NCBI GenBank assembly: GCA_026400535.1
Contig: JAPLOU010000040.1
Coordinates: 81,212-145,211, forward strand
From: Hyphomicrobiales bacterium
GTDB lineage: Bacteria > Pseudomonadota > Alphaproteobacteria > Rhizobiales > Beijerinckiaceae
Length of the DNA: 64,000 nt
Direction of reading: 5' to 3'
The position numbers and the translations under genes are program-made. This document shows, in pieces, positions 8,182 through 18,051 of the stretch. Every line of letters starts with the position of its first letter. Position 1 is the stretch's first letter. The notes beneath the pieces are model-generated. The model worked only from the letters and a program-made list of their open reading frames with translations, did no database searches and was not told the origin of the DNA.

Positions 8182-9771
8182 ATGCGCCATATCACAAGAC
8201 TTATCACAGCCTCGACCATGATCGTCCTGATGACGACTGCGGCCTATGCCCAGACGCCGCGCGACACCGTCGTGATGGCCAAGCAGATCGACGACATCAT
8301 CTCGCTTGATCCAGCGGAAGCGTTCGAGTTTTCGGGCGTCGAGGTCGGCGCCAATGTTTACGACAAGCTGATCACGGTCGATGTCGCCAAGAACAACGCC
8401 CTGATCGGCGATCTGGCGGAAAACTGGACCGTCAGCCCGGACAATCTGACCTACACGTTCAAGATCCGATCGGGCATCAAATTCCATTCCGGCAATCCGC
8501 TGACCGCAGCGGACGTGGTTTATTCCTTCCAGCGCGCCGTGACACTCAACAAGTCGCCGGGCTTCATCCTGACCCAGTTCGGCTTCGACAAGGACAATCT
8601 CTTGCAGAAGGTGAAGGCCGTGAATGACACCACGGTCGAGATCACGGTCTCGAAGCCCTTCGCGCCGACATTCTTCCTGAACTGCCTGACCTCCGGCGTT
8701 GCCAGCATTGTCGACTCCAAGCTCGTCATGGCCAATGCCAAGGACGGCGATTTCGGCAATGGCTGGCTGAAGCTCAACTCAGCCGGGTCCGGCGCGTACT
8801 CGGTCCGCGCATACCGCCCGAACGAACAGTATGCGCTGGAAGCGAACGCCAACTGGTACAAGGGCGCGCCCAAGAACAAGCGTGTGATCGTGCGCCACGT
8901 GGCCGAACCCGCCTCGCAGCGCCTGCTGCTTGAAAAGGGCGACATCGACGTCGCGCGCAATCTCTCGAAAGACCAACTGGCTGCCGTGCGCGAAAAGGCC
9001 GATATCGGCCTCGTCCAGGGCGACAAGGGCTACATCCTGTATCTTGGCCTCAACACCAAGAACCCGAACTTCGCCAAGCCCGAGGTCCGCGAGGCTCTGA
9101 AATGGCTGGTCGACTACGACTCCATCGAGCGCAACATCGTGGCCGGGACCTATAAGCCGCACGAATCCTTCCTGCCGCAGGGCTTCCTCGGCGCGATCAC
9201 CGACAAGCCCTACAAGTTCGATCCGGCCAAGGCCAAGGAACTGCTGGCCAAGGCCGGCCTGCCGAATGGCTTCTCGGTGACGATGGATGTGCGCTCGACC
9301 GCACCGATCACCGACATCGCCCAGGCCATTCAGGCCAACTGGGCCCAGGCCGGCGTCAAGCTGGAGCTGATCCCTGGCGACGGCAAGCAGACCCTGACCA
9401 AGTACCGCGCCCGGACCCATGACATCTACATCGGCCAGTGGGGCCCGGACTATCTCGACCCGCACACCAATGCCGAGACCTTCGCCATCAACGAGAACAA
9501 CGGCGACGACGCCAAGTCCAAGACCCTGGCCTGGCGCAATGCCTGGGATATCCCGGAGATGACCAAGGTCACGCAGGCGGCGGTGCTTGAACCCGATGCC
9601 GACAAGCGGGCGGCAATCTATGGCGTGCTGCAGCGCGAACACCAGAAGATCTCGCCCTTCGTCATCATGTTCCAGCAGGTCGAGGTTTCGGCGCAGCGCA
9701 AGAACGTCTCCGGCTGGGTCATCGGGCCGACATCGGACACCAATCTTTACGCGCCGATCGTCAAGAACTGA
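8182..9771 (+). CDS. Peptide/nickel-type ABC transporter substrate-binding protein
   Basis: A 529-aa family-5 periplasmic receptor (DppA/OppA type). The Sec signal peptide ends near AYAQ (about residue 23). The family pattern YTFKIRSGIKFHSGNPLTAADVVYSF near residue 95 is diagnostic; later GQWGPDYLDPHTNAETF matches the C-terminal lobe of dipeptide receptors. ATG at 8182 follows GGGGAT; longer upstream readings would precede the signal peptide. It is first in a five-gene operon with two permeases and two ATPases. The ligand is a short peptide or similar polar compound and cannot be fixed from sequence. Confidence 0.92.
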   Translation: MRHITRLITASTMIVLMTTAAYAQTPRDTVVMAKQIDDIISLDPAEAFEFSGVEVGANVYDKLITVDVAKNNALIGDLAENWTVSPDNLTYTFKIRSGIKFHSGNPLTAADVVYSFQRAVTLNKSPGFILTQFGFDKDNLLQKVKAVNDTTVEITVSKPFAPTFFLNCLTSGVASIVDSKLVMANAKDGDFGNGWLKLNSAGSGAYSVRAYRPNEQYALEANANWYKGAPKNKRVIVRHVAEPASQRLLLEKGDIDVARNLSKDQLAAVREKADIGLVQGDKGYILYLGLNTKNPNFAKPEVREALKWLVDYDSIERNIVAGTYKPHESFLPQGFLGAITDKPYKFDPAKAKELLAKAGLPNGFSVTMDVRSTAPITDIAQAIQANWAQAGVKLELIPGDGKQTLTKYRARTHDIYIGQWGPDYLDPHTNAETFAINENNGDDAKSKTLAWRNAWDIPEMTKVTQAAVLEPDADKRAAIYGVLQREHQKISPFVIMFQQVEVSAQRKNVSGWVIGPTSDTNLYAPIVKN

Positions 9772-9948
9772 GACCGGCACAGGCATGAACCGGGCTGACG
9801 CTTCCCCCACGTCCGGGCGCGACGCGTCAGTCCCTTCACGGTTCTGCGGTGAGGCAAGGCGAGCCCTCCCCGCGACGGCCCTGCTGCAAGCCGCATGTAC
9901 CGGTCAGGCATGTCAGCCAATCAAAGCGCGACGCACCACAGGGCCCCC

Positions 9949-11028
9949 ATGGCACGTTCTTCCGCTCCGGTGACCGGCCCTGCAACGGTTACGAGCGGCC
10001 CCGGCCCCGGCCGGCTGGCGCGCTGGGGCAAGATGCTGTCGCGCGAATTGACCACCGTCGCGATCACGATGTTCGGCCTTCTGGCCATCACCTTCCTGAT
10101 CGCGCGGGTGATCCCGATCGATCCGGTTCTCGCCGTGGTCGGCGACAATGCACGCCCGGACGTCTATGAGGCTGCCCGCCTTGCGCTCGGCCTCGACAAG
10201 CCACTGTGGCAGCAGTTTGCGATCTATGTCGGCAAGGTCTTCACCGGCGACCTCGGCACCTCCATCCTGACCGCGCAGCCGGTGATCAGCGACATCAAGC
10301 GCGTCTTCCCGGCGACGCTCGAACTGGCCACACTGGGCACTCTGGTGGGCATCACCTTCGGCATTCCGCTAGGCGTGCTGGCAGCGGTCAAGCAGGGTCG
10401 CTGGCCGGACCAGCTCGCGCGTTTCATTGGCCTGTTCGGCTATTCGATCCCGATTTTCTGGCTCGGCCTGATGGGTCTCCTGCTGTTTTACGCCAAACTT
10501 GGCTGGGTCAGCGGACCGGGCCGTATTTCGATCGCCTATCAGGATTTCGTCACGCCGGTGACAGGCGTGATCCTCCTCGACGCCGCGATGCAGGGCGAAT
10601 GGGACGCGTTCTGGAACGCGCTCTCGCATCTTGTGCTGCCGTCCGCTGTGCTCGGCATGTTCAGCCTCGCCTACATCAGCCGCATGACCCGCAGCTTCAT
10701 GATCGCCGAACTGCAGCAGCAATATGTGATCGCGGCGCGCGTGAAGGGCATGTCGGAAGCCCGCGTGATCTGGCGCCATGCCCTGCGCAACGCACTGGTT
10801 CCGCTGACGACGGTGATTGCCCTGTCCTATGCCAATCTGCTCGAAGGCTCGGTGCTGACCGAAACCATCTTCGCCTGGCCCGGCCTCGGTCGCTACATCA
10901 CCAACGGCCTGCTCAACGCCGACATGAACGCCGTTCTGGGCGGAACGCTCGTGGTCGGCGCGATCTTCATCGGCGTCAATCTGTTTGCGGACATTCTCGG
11001 CCGTATCTTCGATCCGAGGACGAGATAA
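9949..11028 (+). CDS. Peptide ABC transporter permease (DppB type)
   Basis: First inner-membrane subunit of the importer. The usual DppB features are present: helix ITMFGLLAITFLIARVIPIDP, the extracytoplasmic segment with GDLGTSILTAQPV, and the EAA-type cytoplasmic loop MSEARVIWRHALRNALVPL that docks to the ATPase. Start choice is uncertain: the frame is open back to 9895, and ATG codons at 9910 and 9949 are alternatives; 9949 follows ACAGGG. Length from 9949 is 359 aa, slightly longer than DppB. An insertion between the third and fourth helices (residues near 185-215) explains the difference. Confidence 0.9.
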   Translation: MARSSAPVTGPATVTSGPGPGRLARWGKMLSRELTTVAITMFGLLAITFLIARVIPIDPVLAVVGDNARPDVYEAARLALGLDKPLWQQFAIYVGKVFTGDLGTSILTAQPVISDIKRVFPATLELATLGTLVGITFGIPLGVLAAVKQGRWPDQLARFIGLFGYSIPIFWLGLMGLLLFYAKLGWVSGPGRISIAYQDFVTPVTGVILLDAAMQGEWDAFWNALSHLVLPSAVLGMFSLAYISRMTRSFMIAELQQQYVIAARVKGMSEARVIWRHALRNALVPLTTVIALSYANLLEGSVLTETIFAWPGLGRYITNGLLNADMNAVLGGTLVVGAIFIGVNLFADILGRIFDPRTR

Positions 11029-11032
11029 GGCG

Positions 11033-11923
11033 ATGGGCAACTGGACGGCCTACCTCACCACCGATGCGCCGGCATCCCGCCGGCAGGCGCGTCTCGGCCA
11101 GGCCTGGCGACAGTGGCTCACACTAAAGCAGAATCCACTGGCTATTGCAGGGCTTGTGATCGTCATGTCGCTGCTGCTGATAGCGGCCTTTGCGCCCTTC
11201 ATCGCACCGTTCGATCCCCTCGCGCAGAACCTCGACCAGCGCCTGATGCCGCCCTCTGCCGTCAATCTCTTCGGCACCGATTCCCTCGGGCGCGACATCT
11301 TCAGCCGCATCGTCTACGGTGCTCGCGTGACACTGTTCATCGTGCTGCTCGTCGTGGTCTCCGTCGGCCCACTTGGCCTGTTGATCGGTGCGACCTCTGG
11401 CTATCTCGGTGGCTGGGTCGACCGTGCGCTGATGCGGCTCACCGATGTTTTCCTTGCCTTCCCGCGCCTCGTCCTGGCCCTCGCCTTCGTGGCCGCCCTC
11501 GGTCCCGGTCTTGAGAATGCCGTGATCGCCATCGCCTTCACGGCCTGGCCACCCTACGCGCGCGTGGCGCGGGCCGAGACACTGGTGATCCGCAACGCCG
11601 ACTATATTGCCGCCGTGCGCCTGCAGGGCGCATCGGCCTGGCGCATCGTGCTGCGCCACATCATTCCGATGTGCCTGCCCTCGTTGATTGTGCGCACCAC
11701 CCTCGACATGGCCGGCATCATCCTGACGGCTGCCGGCCTCGGCTTTCTCGGTCTTGGCGCGCAACCGCCCATGCCCGAATGGGGCGCGATGATCTCGGCC
11801 GGGCGTGAGCAGATCTTCGACCAATGGTGGGTGGCGACCTTCCCGGGACTGGCGATCTGCGTCGTCGCCCTCGGCTTCAACCTTCTGGGCGATGGCCTGC
11901 GCGATGTGATGGACGCCAAATGA
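11033..11923 (+). CDS. Peptide ABC transporter permease (DppC type)
   Basis: Second membrane subunit (296 aa). It begins with a soluble N terminus, then a helix near LAIAGLVIVMSLLLIAAFAP. The DppC signature FGTDSLGRDIFSRIVYGAR follows at about residue 80, and the EAA loop is LQGASAWRIVLRHIIPMCLPS. The start at 11033 lies four bases after the DppB stop. Its stop overlaps the next start in ATGA, indicating translational coupling with the first ATPase. Confidence 0.92.
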   Translation: MGNWTAYLTTDAPASRRQARLGQAWRQWLTLKQNPLAIAGLVIVMSLLLIAAFAPFIAPFDPLAQNLDQRLMPPSAVNLFGTDSLGRDIFSRIVYGARVTLFIVLLVVVSVGPLGLLIGATSGYLGGWVDRALMRLTDVFLAFPRLVLALAFVAALGPGLENAVIAIAFTAWPPYARVARAETLVIRNADYIAAVRLQGASAWRIVLRHIIPMCLPSLIVRTTLDMAGIILTAAGLGFLGLGAQPPMPEWGAMISAGREQIFDQWWVATFPGLAICVVALGFNLLGDGLRDVMDAK

Positions 11924-12780
11924 GCGACGCCGTCACACCCCTGCTTGAAGTCGGCAATCTCAAGGTCAACTTCCATACCCCGACCGGCATAGTCCGGGCC
12001 GTCCGCGGCCTCTCGTTCAGCCTTGGCCGAGAGAGGCTCGGAATTGTCGGTGAATCCGGCTCCGGCAAGTCAATGACCGGGCGGGCGATCCTCGACCTCA
12101 TCCCCTATCCGGGTGAGGTCCTGGCCGACCGGATGCTGTTCCGCGGCGAAGACCTGCAGACGATGCCGAAGGCCGCGCGCCGCAAACTGCGCGGACGCCG
12201 CATCTCGATGGTGATGCAGGATCCGAAATTCTCGCTCAATCCGGTCATGACGGTCGGCGACCAGATCGCCGAGGCGTACCGGGTCCATCACAGGGCCAAC
12301 GCGCGCGAGGCCCGCGAGCGCACGCTCGCCATGCTCGAAGCGGTCCAGATCCGCGAGCCGGAGCGTGTCTATGCGCTTTATCCGCATGAGGTGTCGGGCG
12401 GCATGGGCCAGCGCGTCATGATCGCGATGATGCTGATCGCCGAGCCCGACATCCTGATCGCCGACGAGCCGACATCGGCGCTCGACGTGACAGTGCAGTT
12501 ACAGGTGCTGAAGATCCTCGACGACCTCGTCACCAGTCGAGGCATGGGCCTGATCTTCATCAGCCATGACCTGCATCTGGTGCAGTCCTTCTGCGACCGG
12601 GTGATCGTCATGTATGGGGGCAAGGCGATGGAGACGATGCCGGCTTTGGAGCTGGCCGACCCGTCGGCCATGTCGCGCCGCCATCCTTACACGCTCGGCC
12701 TGCTCGGCTGCCTTCCCGAACTTAGCAATCCCAAGGCCAAGCTCTCGACGCTGACCCGCGATCCGGAGTGGCTGGCATGA
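11920..12780 (+). CDS. Peptide ABC transporter ATPase (DppD type)
   Basis: Nucleotide-binding subunit of 286 aa, shorter than typical DppD (about 325) because it lacks most of the C-terminal iron-sulfur/HPY extension. Walker A is GESGSGKS, signature motif VSGGMGQR, Walker [13 protein letters not shown], switch histidine in FISHDL. It powers import with the DppF partner encoded next. ATG at 11920 overlaps the permease stop (ATGA). The protein keeps a short tail beginning HPYTLGLL. Confidence 0.92.
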   Translation: MSDAVTPLLEVGNLKVNFHTPTGIVRAVRGLSFSLGRERLGIVGESGSGKSMTGRAILDLIPYPGEVLADRMLFRGEDLQTMPKAARRKLRGRRISMVMQDPKFSLNPVMTVGDQIAEAYRVHHRANAREARERTLAMLEAVQIREPERVYALYPHEVSGGMGQRVMIAMMLIAEPDILIADEPTSALDVTVQLQVLKILDDLVTSRGMGLIFISHDLHLVQSFCDRVIVMYGGKAMETMPALELADPSAMSRRHPYTLGLLGCLPELSNPKAKLSTLTRDPEWLA

Positions 12781-13529
12781 GCGCTCCCGCCGTCATCGTC
12801 GACAGGCTGAATGTCAGCTTCGGCACCTCCCATGTCGTTCGCGATGTCTCCTTTGAGGTCGCGGAGGGGGAAAGCTATGGCATTGTCGGGGAGTCCGGCT
12901 CGGGCAAGTCCACCGTTTTGCGCGTTCTAGCCGGTCTCAACCGCGCGTGGAGCGGCGCGCTCACGATCTTCGGCAAAGCCCAGCCAAAGGTGCGTGACAA
13001 GGCCTTTCACCGCGCGGTGCAGATGGTCTTTCAGGATCCTTATGGCAGTCTTCATCCGAAGAAGACGCTCGATGACGCCCTTGCCGAACCGCTGGCAATT
13101 CACAGCATCGGCGACGCCGAACGCCGGATCGCCCGCGCGCTGAGCGATGTCGGCCTGCCCTCCGCCTTCCGCTACCGCTATCCGCACCAGCTGTCCGGCG
13201 GCCAGCGCCAGCGCGTGGCGATCGCGCGGGCGCTGGTGCTGGAGCCCACGCTGTTCCTGCTCGACGAGCCGACATCCGCGCTCGACGTCTCGATCCAGGC
13301 CGAGGTGCTGAACCTGCTGCAGGCGCTGCGGCAGGAGCGCAAGCTCACCTACGTGCTCGTCAGTCATGATCTCGCCGTGGTCGGCCACATGTGCGAACGG
13401 CTGATGGTGATGCAGCATGGTCAGTGCGTCGAGGAGATGAGCGCTGCAACCCTGAGCGCCCGCAAGCCGGAAACCGCATATGCGCAGGCTCTTCTGGTGG
13501 CCAGCGAAGGCTTCCGCCGTCAGGCCTGA
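12777..13529 (+). CDS. Peptide ABC transporter ATPase (DppF type)
   Basis: Second nucleotide-binding subunit (250 aa): Walker A GESGSGKS, signature [15 protein letters not shown], Walker [13 protein letters not shown], and LVSHDLAVV. The start overlaps the previous stop (ATGA at 12777); a GTG at 12768 is an alternative. Its stop lies inside the 10-bp palindrome TCAGGCCTGA (13520-13529), which also contains the stop of the convergent AGE gene. This closes the five-gene operon. Confidence 0.92.
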   Translation: MSAPAVIVDRLNVSFGTSHVVRDVSFEVAEGESYGIVGESGSGKSTVLRVLAGLNRAWSGALTIFGKAQPKVRDKAFHRAVQMVFQDPYGSLHPKKTLDDALAEPLAIHSIGDAERRIARALSDVGLPSAFRYRYPHQLSGGQRQRVAIARALVLEPTLFLLDEPTSALDVSIQAEVLNLLQALRQERKLTYVLVSHDLAVVGHMCERLMVMQHGQCVEEMSAATLSARKPETAYAQALLVASEGFRRQA

Positions 13530-14719
13530 GGCGCGGTATTGGCGGCCGCATCCGCCTCCAGGATGGCGACGAACACGTGATAGAAGCTGCTGCCCGGAAG
13601 CCGGTTGCTGATCAGATGTCCATCCGCATCCACCTGATCGATCCAGGCTCCGGCTGGCGCCGGGCGGATATAGGTCTCGAACAGGTGTTCAAGCGCCGCC
13701 GCCGCCTTGTCCGCTGCGCCCGGAACTCCGGCCCGCGCCTGCGCGATCCAGGCCTTGGCGAGCTCCGTCTGGGGCCAGAGCCGCCGCATGGATCGCAAAG
13801 CGCTGCCGTCGCGGGAAGCCTCGTCGATCAGAAGCCCTGTCCTGGGATCGGCCGTCGCCAGTGCGTTCGCAAGCAGTTTGCCAGACAGCTCCCCGATATC
13901 GGGGACGAGGTGATGCACGGCCGCCAACCCCGCACGCTTGTGCAGAAGCCAGACCCATTCCGCCATGTGCCCCGGCTCGACGATCTGCCCGGCGTGACCG
14001 GTGGCCAGCCGGAGGTCCGCATCGAAGAACTCGCCAAGCAATGCTGTCCGCTGGTCAAGGAAGTGCTTCAGCACCACGCCAAGCAGCCGGTCGGCGCGGG
14101 CGATGCCATCCTGCCTCACACCTGTTTCCGCCAGCGCCAGCATCGCCTCGACCATGTGCATATGCGGGTTCTGGCGCCGCGGCAGGCTATTCCGGTCGTC
14201 TTCGCGCAGGGAGCCGTCCGGCAGGGTCAGGTCCGATGCGATGAACGCGAGCACGTCGTCGAGCGCCTGCCGGACCCGGGCTTCGCCTGTGGCCCGCCAG
14301 CACCAGGCGAAGGCGAGCACCATGAAGGCATGGTCGTAGCTGTCACGCCGCGTATCGACAGGCCGGAAGTCCGGGGCCAGCAGATGCGCGAAGCCGCCCT
14401 TGCCGGCCTCGCGCGCCGTGTCCATCAGCCGGTCGAACGCCGCCAGCGCCAGGGCGCCGCCTTCCGCGAACCAGCCAAGATGCTGGGCATGCGCATAGAC
14501 ATAGATCTGCCGTGCCTGCACCCGGGTGCGCTGGATTGCCAGCCGATCCGGTGTTGTGTCAGGCAGCAATGTCTCATGGAATGCGCCGCTTGCGACGTCG
14601 CGTCCGGCCGTCGCCCAGAACGGGAGCGCCTGACCGATGAGCCAGGCCTTCAGCGCGCCTGAGATCGCCGTCAGGCGCGGGCTCGTCGCCTGTGCGTCAG
14701 AACGGATCGGCATCGTCAT
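13520..14719 (-). CDS. AGE-family epimerase/isomerase (mannose-6-phosphate isomerase-like)
   Basis: A 399-aa (alpha/alpha)6-barrel protein of the N-acylglucosamine 2-epimerase superfamily. Supporting stretches are RVQARQIYVYAHAQHLGW, RDSYDHAFMVLAFAWCWRA, NPHMHMVEAMLALAE and EPGHMAEWVWLLHK, which carry the conserved His residues of the active-site cavity. The gene lies downstream of manC and overlaps its 3' end, so a role in mannose phosphate interconversion for GDP-mannose is likely. Start is uncertain among ATG 14719, ATG 14713 and TTG 14746; none has a strong ribosome-binding site, which fits coupling to manC translation. Confidence 0.85.
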   Translation of the reverse strand: MTMPIRSDAQATSPRLTAISGALKAWLIGQALPFWATAGRDVASGAFHETLLPDTTPDRLAIQRTRVQARQIYVYAHAQHLGWFAEGGALALAAFDRLMDTAREAGKGGFAHLLAPDFRPVDTRRDSYDHAFMVLAFAWCWRATGEARVRQALDDVLAFIASDLTLPDGSLREDDRNSLPRRQNPHMHMVEAMLALAETGVRQDGIARADRLLGVVLKHFLDQRTALLGEFFDADLRLATGHAGQIVEPGHMAEWVWLLHKRAGLAAVHHLVPDIGELSGKLLANALATADPRTGLLIDEASRDGSALRSMRRLWPQTELAKAWIAQARAGVPGAADKAAAALEHLFETYIRPAPAGAWIDQVDADGHLISNRLPGSSFYHVFVAILEADAAANTAPQA

Positions 14720-16109
14720 CAAGGCGGACAATGTCGTCTTCGCCAAGATAGCTGCCGGTGGCCACCTCGATGATCTCGATATCGGCCGCCGTGCTGTTGC
14801 CGACCCGGTGCGGCACGCCCCTTGCCACGAACTGCGACATGTTCTGCGAAAGAACCCGTGTGTCGTCGCCGACAGTGATGTCCGCAGCGCCCTTGACCAT
14901 GACCCAATGCTCGGTGCGGTGGCTGTGCCGGTGCAGGGACATGTGCTTGCCCGGATAGATCATGATGCGCCGGACGTGAAAGCCCTCGCCGCGCTCGGTC
15001 GTCTGATGCCAACCCCAGGGACGGTCGATCCGGACATGCTCGGTCGCGGCCGTCACACCGCGCGCCTTCAACTGGTCGACGAGGCCCTTGACCTCGCCAC
15101 TGCGCTCCCTGTCGGTCACAAGGACGGCGTCGCGTGTCGCGACCACGACCAGCCCGCTGACGCCGATGAGGCCGACGACAGCACCGTCGGTCGAGACAAA
15201 GCTGTTGCGCGCCTCCAGCGTCACCACGTCGCCCCGCAGCACGTTGCCGTCGTCGTCACGCTCGGCCATGTCCCACAGCGCGTCCCATGTGCCGATGTCG
15301 GACCAGCCGAACCGCCCCGGAACGACCGCCATAAGCTGCGTCCGCTCCATCACAGCATAGTCGATCGATTGCTTTTCGGCGCGCTGGAAGTGACCGGCAT
15401 CCAGCACCTTGCCGCCCAGATCGTCACGCGCCTGCGCAACCGCAGCCTGGATCGCCACAAGGCTGTCGGGCGCGAAGCGCGCATACTCCGCCAGAAGCAC
15501 ATCGGCCCTGAACAGGAAATTGCCGGAGTTCCACAGGAAGCCCGCCTTGAGGTAGGCAAGCGCTGCCTCGGCCCCCGGCTTCTCGACGAACCGCGATACC
15601 AGACATGCCGCCCCGCCGCCCGGAAGGGGCGCGCCAGGCTCGATGTAGCCATAGGCCGTCGCCGCGAAGGCAGGCTCGATGCCGAAGGTAACAATCCGTC
15701 CGGCCCCGGCGGCAGCAAGCGCGCCCGCGACCGTGGCCCGAAAGCAGGCGCCATCCCGCACCATGTGGTCTGCCGCGAGCACCAGCACCGGCGTTGCCGG
15801 GTCGCGCTCCGCGATCAGCGAGACGCCGGCCACGATCGCGGGACCGGAATCGCGCGCCATCGGTTCAAGCAGACGTTCCGCCTTCACGCCGATCTCGTCG
15901 AGCTGACGCTGGATCATGAAATGATGTTTCTGGCCGGCGACGATCAGCGGCGAATCGAAACGGTCCGGGTCCGCCACCCTCAGGACCGTTTCCTGAAAAC
16001 TCGATCGTGCACCGAGCAGCGGCGCGAACTGCTTGGGGAACGAGTCGCGCGAAACAGGCCAGAGCCGTGTGCCTGAACCGCCGCACATGATCAGGGGTCT
16101 GATATTCAT
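14697..16109 (-). CDS. manC: Mannose-1-phosphate guanylyltransferase / mannose-6-phosphate isomerase
   Basis: A bifunctional enzyme of 470 aa making GDP-mannose for surface polysaccharides. The nucleotidyltransferase domain starts with MCGGSGTRLWPVSRDSFPKQ, has FVEKPGAEAALAYL and FGWSDIGTWDALW. The C-terminal cupin (type II phosphomannose isomerase) has RPWGWHQTTERGEGF and PGKHMSLHRHSHRTEHW with the metal-binding histidines. ATG at 16109 is preceded by GGAGAGGACC; an upstream frame extension lacks support. It overlaps the AGE-family isomerase downstream, so both sit in one mannose unit. Confidence 0.93.
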   Translation of the reverse strand: MNIRPLIMCGGSGTRLWPVSRDSFPKQFAPLLGARSSFQETVLRVADPDRFDSPLIVAGQKHHFMIQRQLDEIGVKAERLLEPMARDSGPAIVAGVSLIAERDPATPVLVLAADHMVRDGACFRATVAGALAAAGAGRIVTFGIEPAFAATAYGYIEPGAPLPGGGAACLVSRFVEKPGAEAALAYLKAGFLWNSGNFLFRADVLLAEYARFAPDSLVAIQAAVAQARDDLGGKVLDAGHFQRAEKQSIDYAVMERTQLMAVVPGRFGWSDIGTWDALWDMAERDDDGNVLRGDVVTLEARNSFVSTDGAVVGLIGVSGLVVVATRDAVLVTDRERSGEVKGLVDQLKARGVTAATEHVRIDRPWGWHQTTERGEGFHVRRIMIYPGKHMSLHRHSHRTEHWVMVKGAADITVGDDTRVLSQNMSQFVARGVPHRVGNSTAADIEIIEVATGSYLGEDDIVRLDDDADPF

Positions 16110-16178
16110 GGTCCTCTCCGCCACGGCGATCATATAGTCAGTTCGGCTGAACAGATCCACCGAGGACCGATGGCAGCA

Positions 16179-16913
16179 CTAGGGCTGCCCGCCCCGCTCG
16201 CGCCGGTAGCCGGTGGCCAGCACGTAAAGTTCCGAGGAATCCGCCCGGCTGGCCGCAGGTTTCAGGTTCCTGACAGTGGTGAAATCACGCTTGAGCTGGC
16301 TCAGAAGCGCGGCGCTTTCCCCACCCTGGAAGAGCTTGACCAGAAAGAAGCCGCCCGGCGACAGGACTTCATGGGCGAAGTCCAGCGCCGCCTCGGCCAG
16401 CCCGATGATCTTGAGGTGGTCGGTCTTCTTGTGCCCGGTGGTGTTCGCCGCCATATCCGACATCACGCCGTCCGCGGGTCCGTCGAGCATGTCCTTCAAC
16501 CGCTGCGGCGCGGCTTCGTCCATGAAGTCCATCTGGATGATCTCGGTGCCCGGCACCGGATCGACCGGCAACAGGTCGATGCCGATCACCTTGCCCCTGC
16601 CGCTTTTCACGCCGATGCGCTCGCCCGCGACCTGGCACCAGCCGCCGGGCGCGCAACCCAGGTCGATAAGACGCTGCCCTGGCTTGAGGAACTTGACCTT
16701 GTCGTCCATCTCCGACAGCTTGAACGCGGCCCGTGAGCGGTAGCCCGCCTCCCTGGCGCGCTTCACATAAGGGTCGTTGAGCTGTCGCCTGAGCCACAAT
16801 TGCGACGAGTGCGAGAGCTTTCGCGAGCGCTTCACCTCCACCTTGAGATCGCGTGAACCCCCTCCCGCCCCGTGAGGCTTGCCGCCGGATCCCTTCCCGG
16901 CACCCGTGCTCAT
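16179..16913 (-). CDS. rlmE: 23S rRNA (uridine-2'-O)-methyltransferase RlmE/FtsJ
   Basis: RlmE methylates U2552 in the ribosomal A loop using SAM. The 244-aa product has the SAM motif DLGCAPGGWCQV near residue 85 and the catalytic tetrad pieces: K in RSRAAFKLSEMD, D in SDMAANTTGHKKTDH and K in FFLVKLFQGG. A glycine-rich, basic N terminus (about 25 residues) precedes the core, common in alphaproteobacteria. Its ATG overlaps the TGA of the Ppx/GppA gene, a pairing often seen in this group. Confidence 0.95.
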   Translation of the reverse strand: MSTGAGKGSGGKPHGAGGGSRDLKVEVKRSRKLSHSSQLWLRRQLNDPYVKRAREAGYRSRAAFKLSEMDDKVKFLKPGQRLIDLGCAPGGWCQVAGERIGVKSGRGKVIGIDLLPVDPVPGTEIIQMDFMDEAAPQRLKDMLDGPADGVMSDMAANTTGHKKTDHLKIIGLAEAALDFAHEVLSPGGFFLVKLFQGGESAALLSQLKRDFTTVRNLKPAASRADSSELYVLATGYRRERGGQP

Positions 16914-17977
16914 GGCGTTCTGCGGCGCTTCCAGGCGCCGTCCTCGAACATCATCTTGAGCAGGATGCCCTCGCGCAGGCCCCGGTCAGCGATCCGGACC
17001 ATCGGGCTCGGGAACAGCCGCCGGATGGCCTCGAAGATAGCGCAGCCGGCCAGCACGAGGTCGGCGCGTTCCTTGCCGATGCAGGCGTTTGCGGACCGCG
17101 CGTCGTAGTCCATCGCAAGCATCTCCTCGATCGCTGCGGAAACATCGGCGTCACGCATCCACAGCCCGTCGACCTTGCGCCGGTCGTAGCGCTGCAACTT
17201 GAGGAACAGCCCCGCGACGGTCGTCACCGTCCCGGATGTGCCGAGCAGGTGAAAGCCGCGCCGTGTCAAAGCCGGCTTGGCCCGCGCATGGAACGTCTGC
17301 AGCGCGGCCATCGCTTCGGCGACCATCGCTTCAAACAGATCCGGGCCGACGTCGACGCCGCCATGCCGTTCCGCCAGCGACACCACGCCGATCGGGATCG
17401 ATTCCCAGGTCTGGATGCGTTCGGCCGGGCTCCGGCCTGACGAGCGCCCGCCAAGCCAGACGATCTCGGTCGAGCCGCCGCCGATGTCGAACACGATGAT
17501 CGCCTCGGCTTCCGGCGAAGCCAGCGCCGCGCAGCCGGTGACGGCGAGCATCGCCTCCGTGTGCTGGTCGACCACTTCGAGCTGAAGCCCGGTTTCCGCC
17601 GCGACCCTGGCCACGAACTCCTTGCCATTGGCCGCCGCACGGCACGCCTCGGTGGTCACCAACCGCGCGCGAGCCACACGCCTGAGCTTCATCTTGGCCG
17701 CACAGGCGTGCAGGGCGTCGAGAGCCCGCTCGATCGCCGCCTCGCCAAGCCGGCCATGGACTGAAAGGCCCTCGCCAAGGCGCACGATCCGGGAGAAGGC
17801 GTCGATCACGCGAAAGCCGTGCTGCGCCGGCTGCGCCACCAGCAGGCGGCAGTTGTTGGTGCCAAGGTCGAGGGCGGCATAGGTGTGGGAAATCCCGGCC
17901 GACTGGCCCGACATTCCTTCACGCTCCGTGCCGTGACCAAGTGACCGCGGCTCGCCCGGAGACGGCCTGTCGCCCAT
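16910..17977 (-). CDS. Ppx/GppA family exopolyphosphatase / pppGpp phosphohydrolase
   Basis: An ASKHA-fold phosphatase of about 355 aa. Motifs: ALDLGTNNCRLLVA near residue 35 (phosphate-1 loop) and IIVFDIGGGSTEIVWLGG (phosphate-2 loop). The family hydrolyses polyphosphate or pppGpp; the two activities cannot be separated here. ATG 17977 is used; ATG 17914 nearer to the first motif is possible. It is translationally coupled to rlmE (ATGA overlap). Confidence 0.9.
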   Translation of the reverse strand: MGDRPSPGEPRSLGHGTEREGMSGQSAGISHTYAALDLGTNNCRLLVAQPAQHGFRVIDAFSRIVRLGEGLSVHGRLGEAAIERALDALHACAAKMKLRRVARARLVTTEACRAAANGKEFVARVAAETGLQLEVVDQHTEAMLAVTGCAALASPEAEAIIVFDIGGGSTEIVWLGGRSSGRSPAERIQTWESIPIGVVSLAERHGGVDVGPDLFEAMVAEAMAALQTFHARAKPALTRRGFHLLGTSGTVTTVAGLFLKLQRYDRRKVDGLWMRDADVSAAIEEMLAMDYDARSANACIGKERADLVLAGCAIFEAIRRLFPSPMVRIADRGLREGILLKMMFEDGAWKRRRTP

Positions 17978-18051
17978 GTTCAACAGATCATTCCTTGCAA
18001 GCGGCGCCCAGCCTTTCGGCGATCACCTCGTTGCCGGCACTGTAGACCCGA

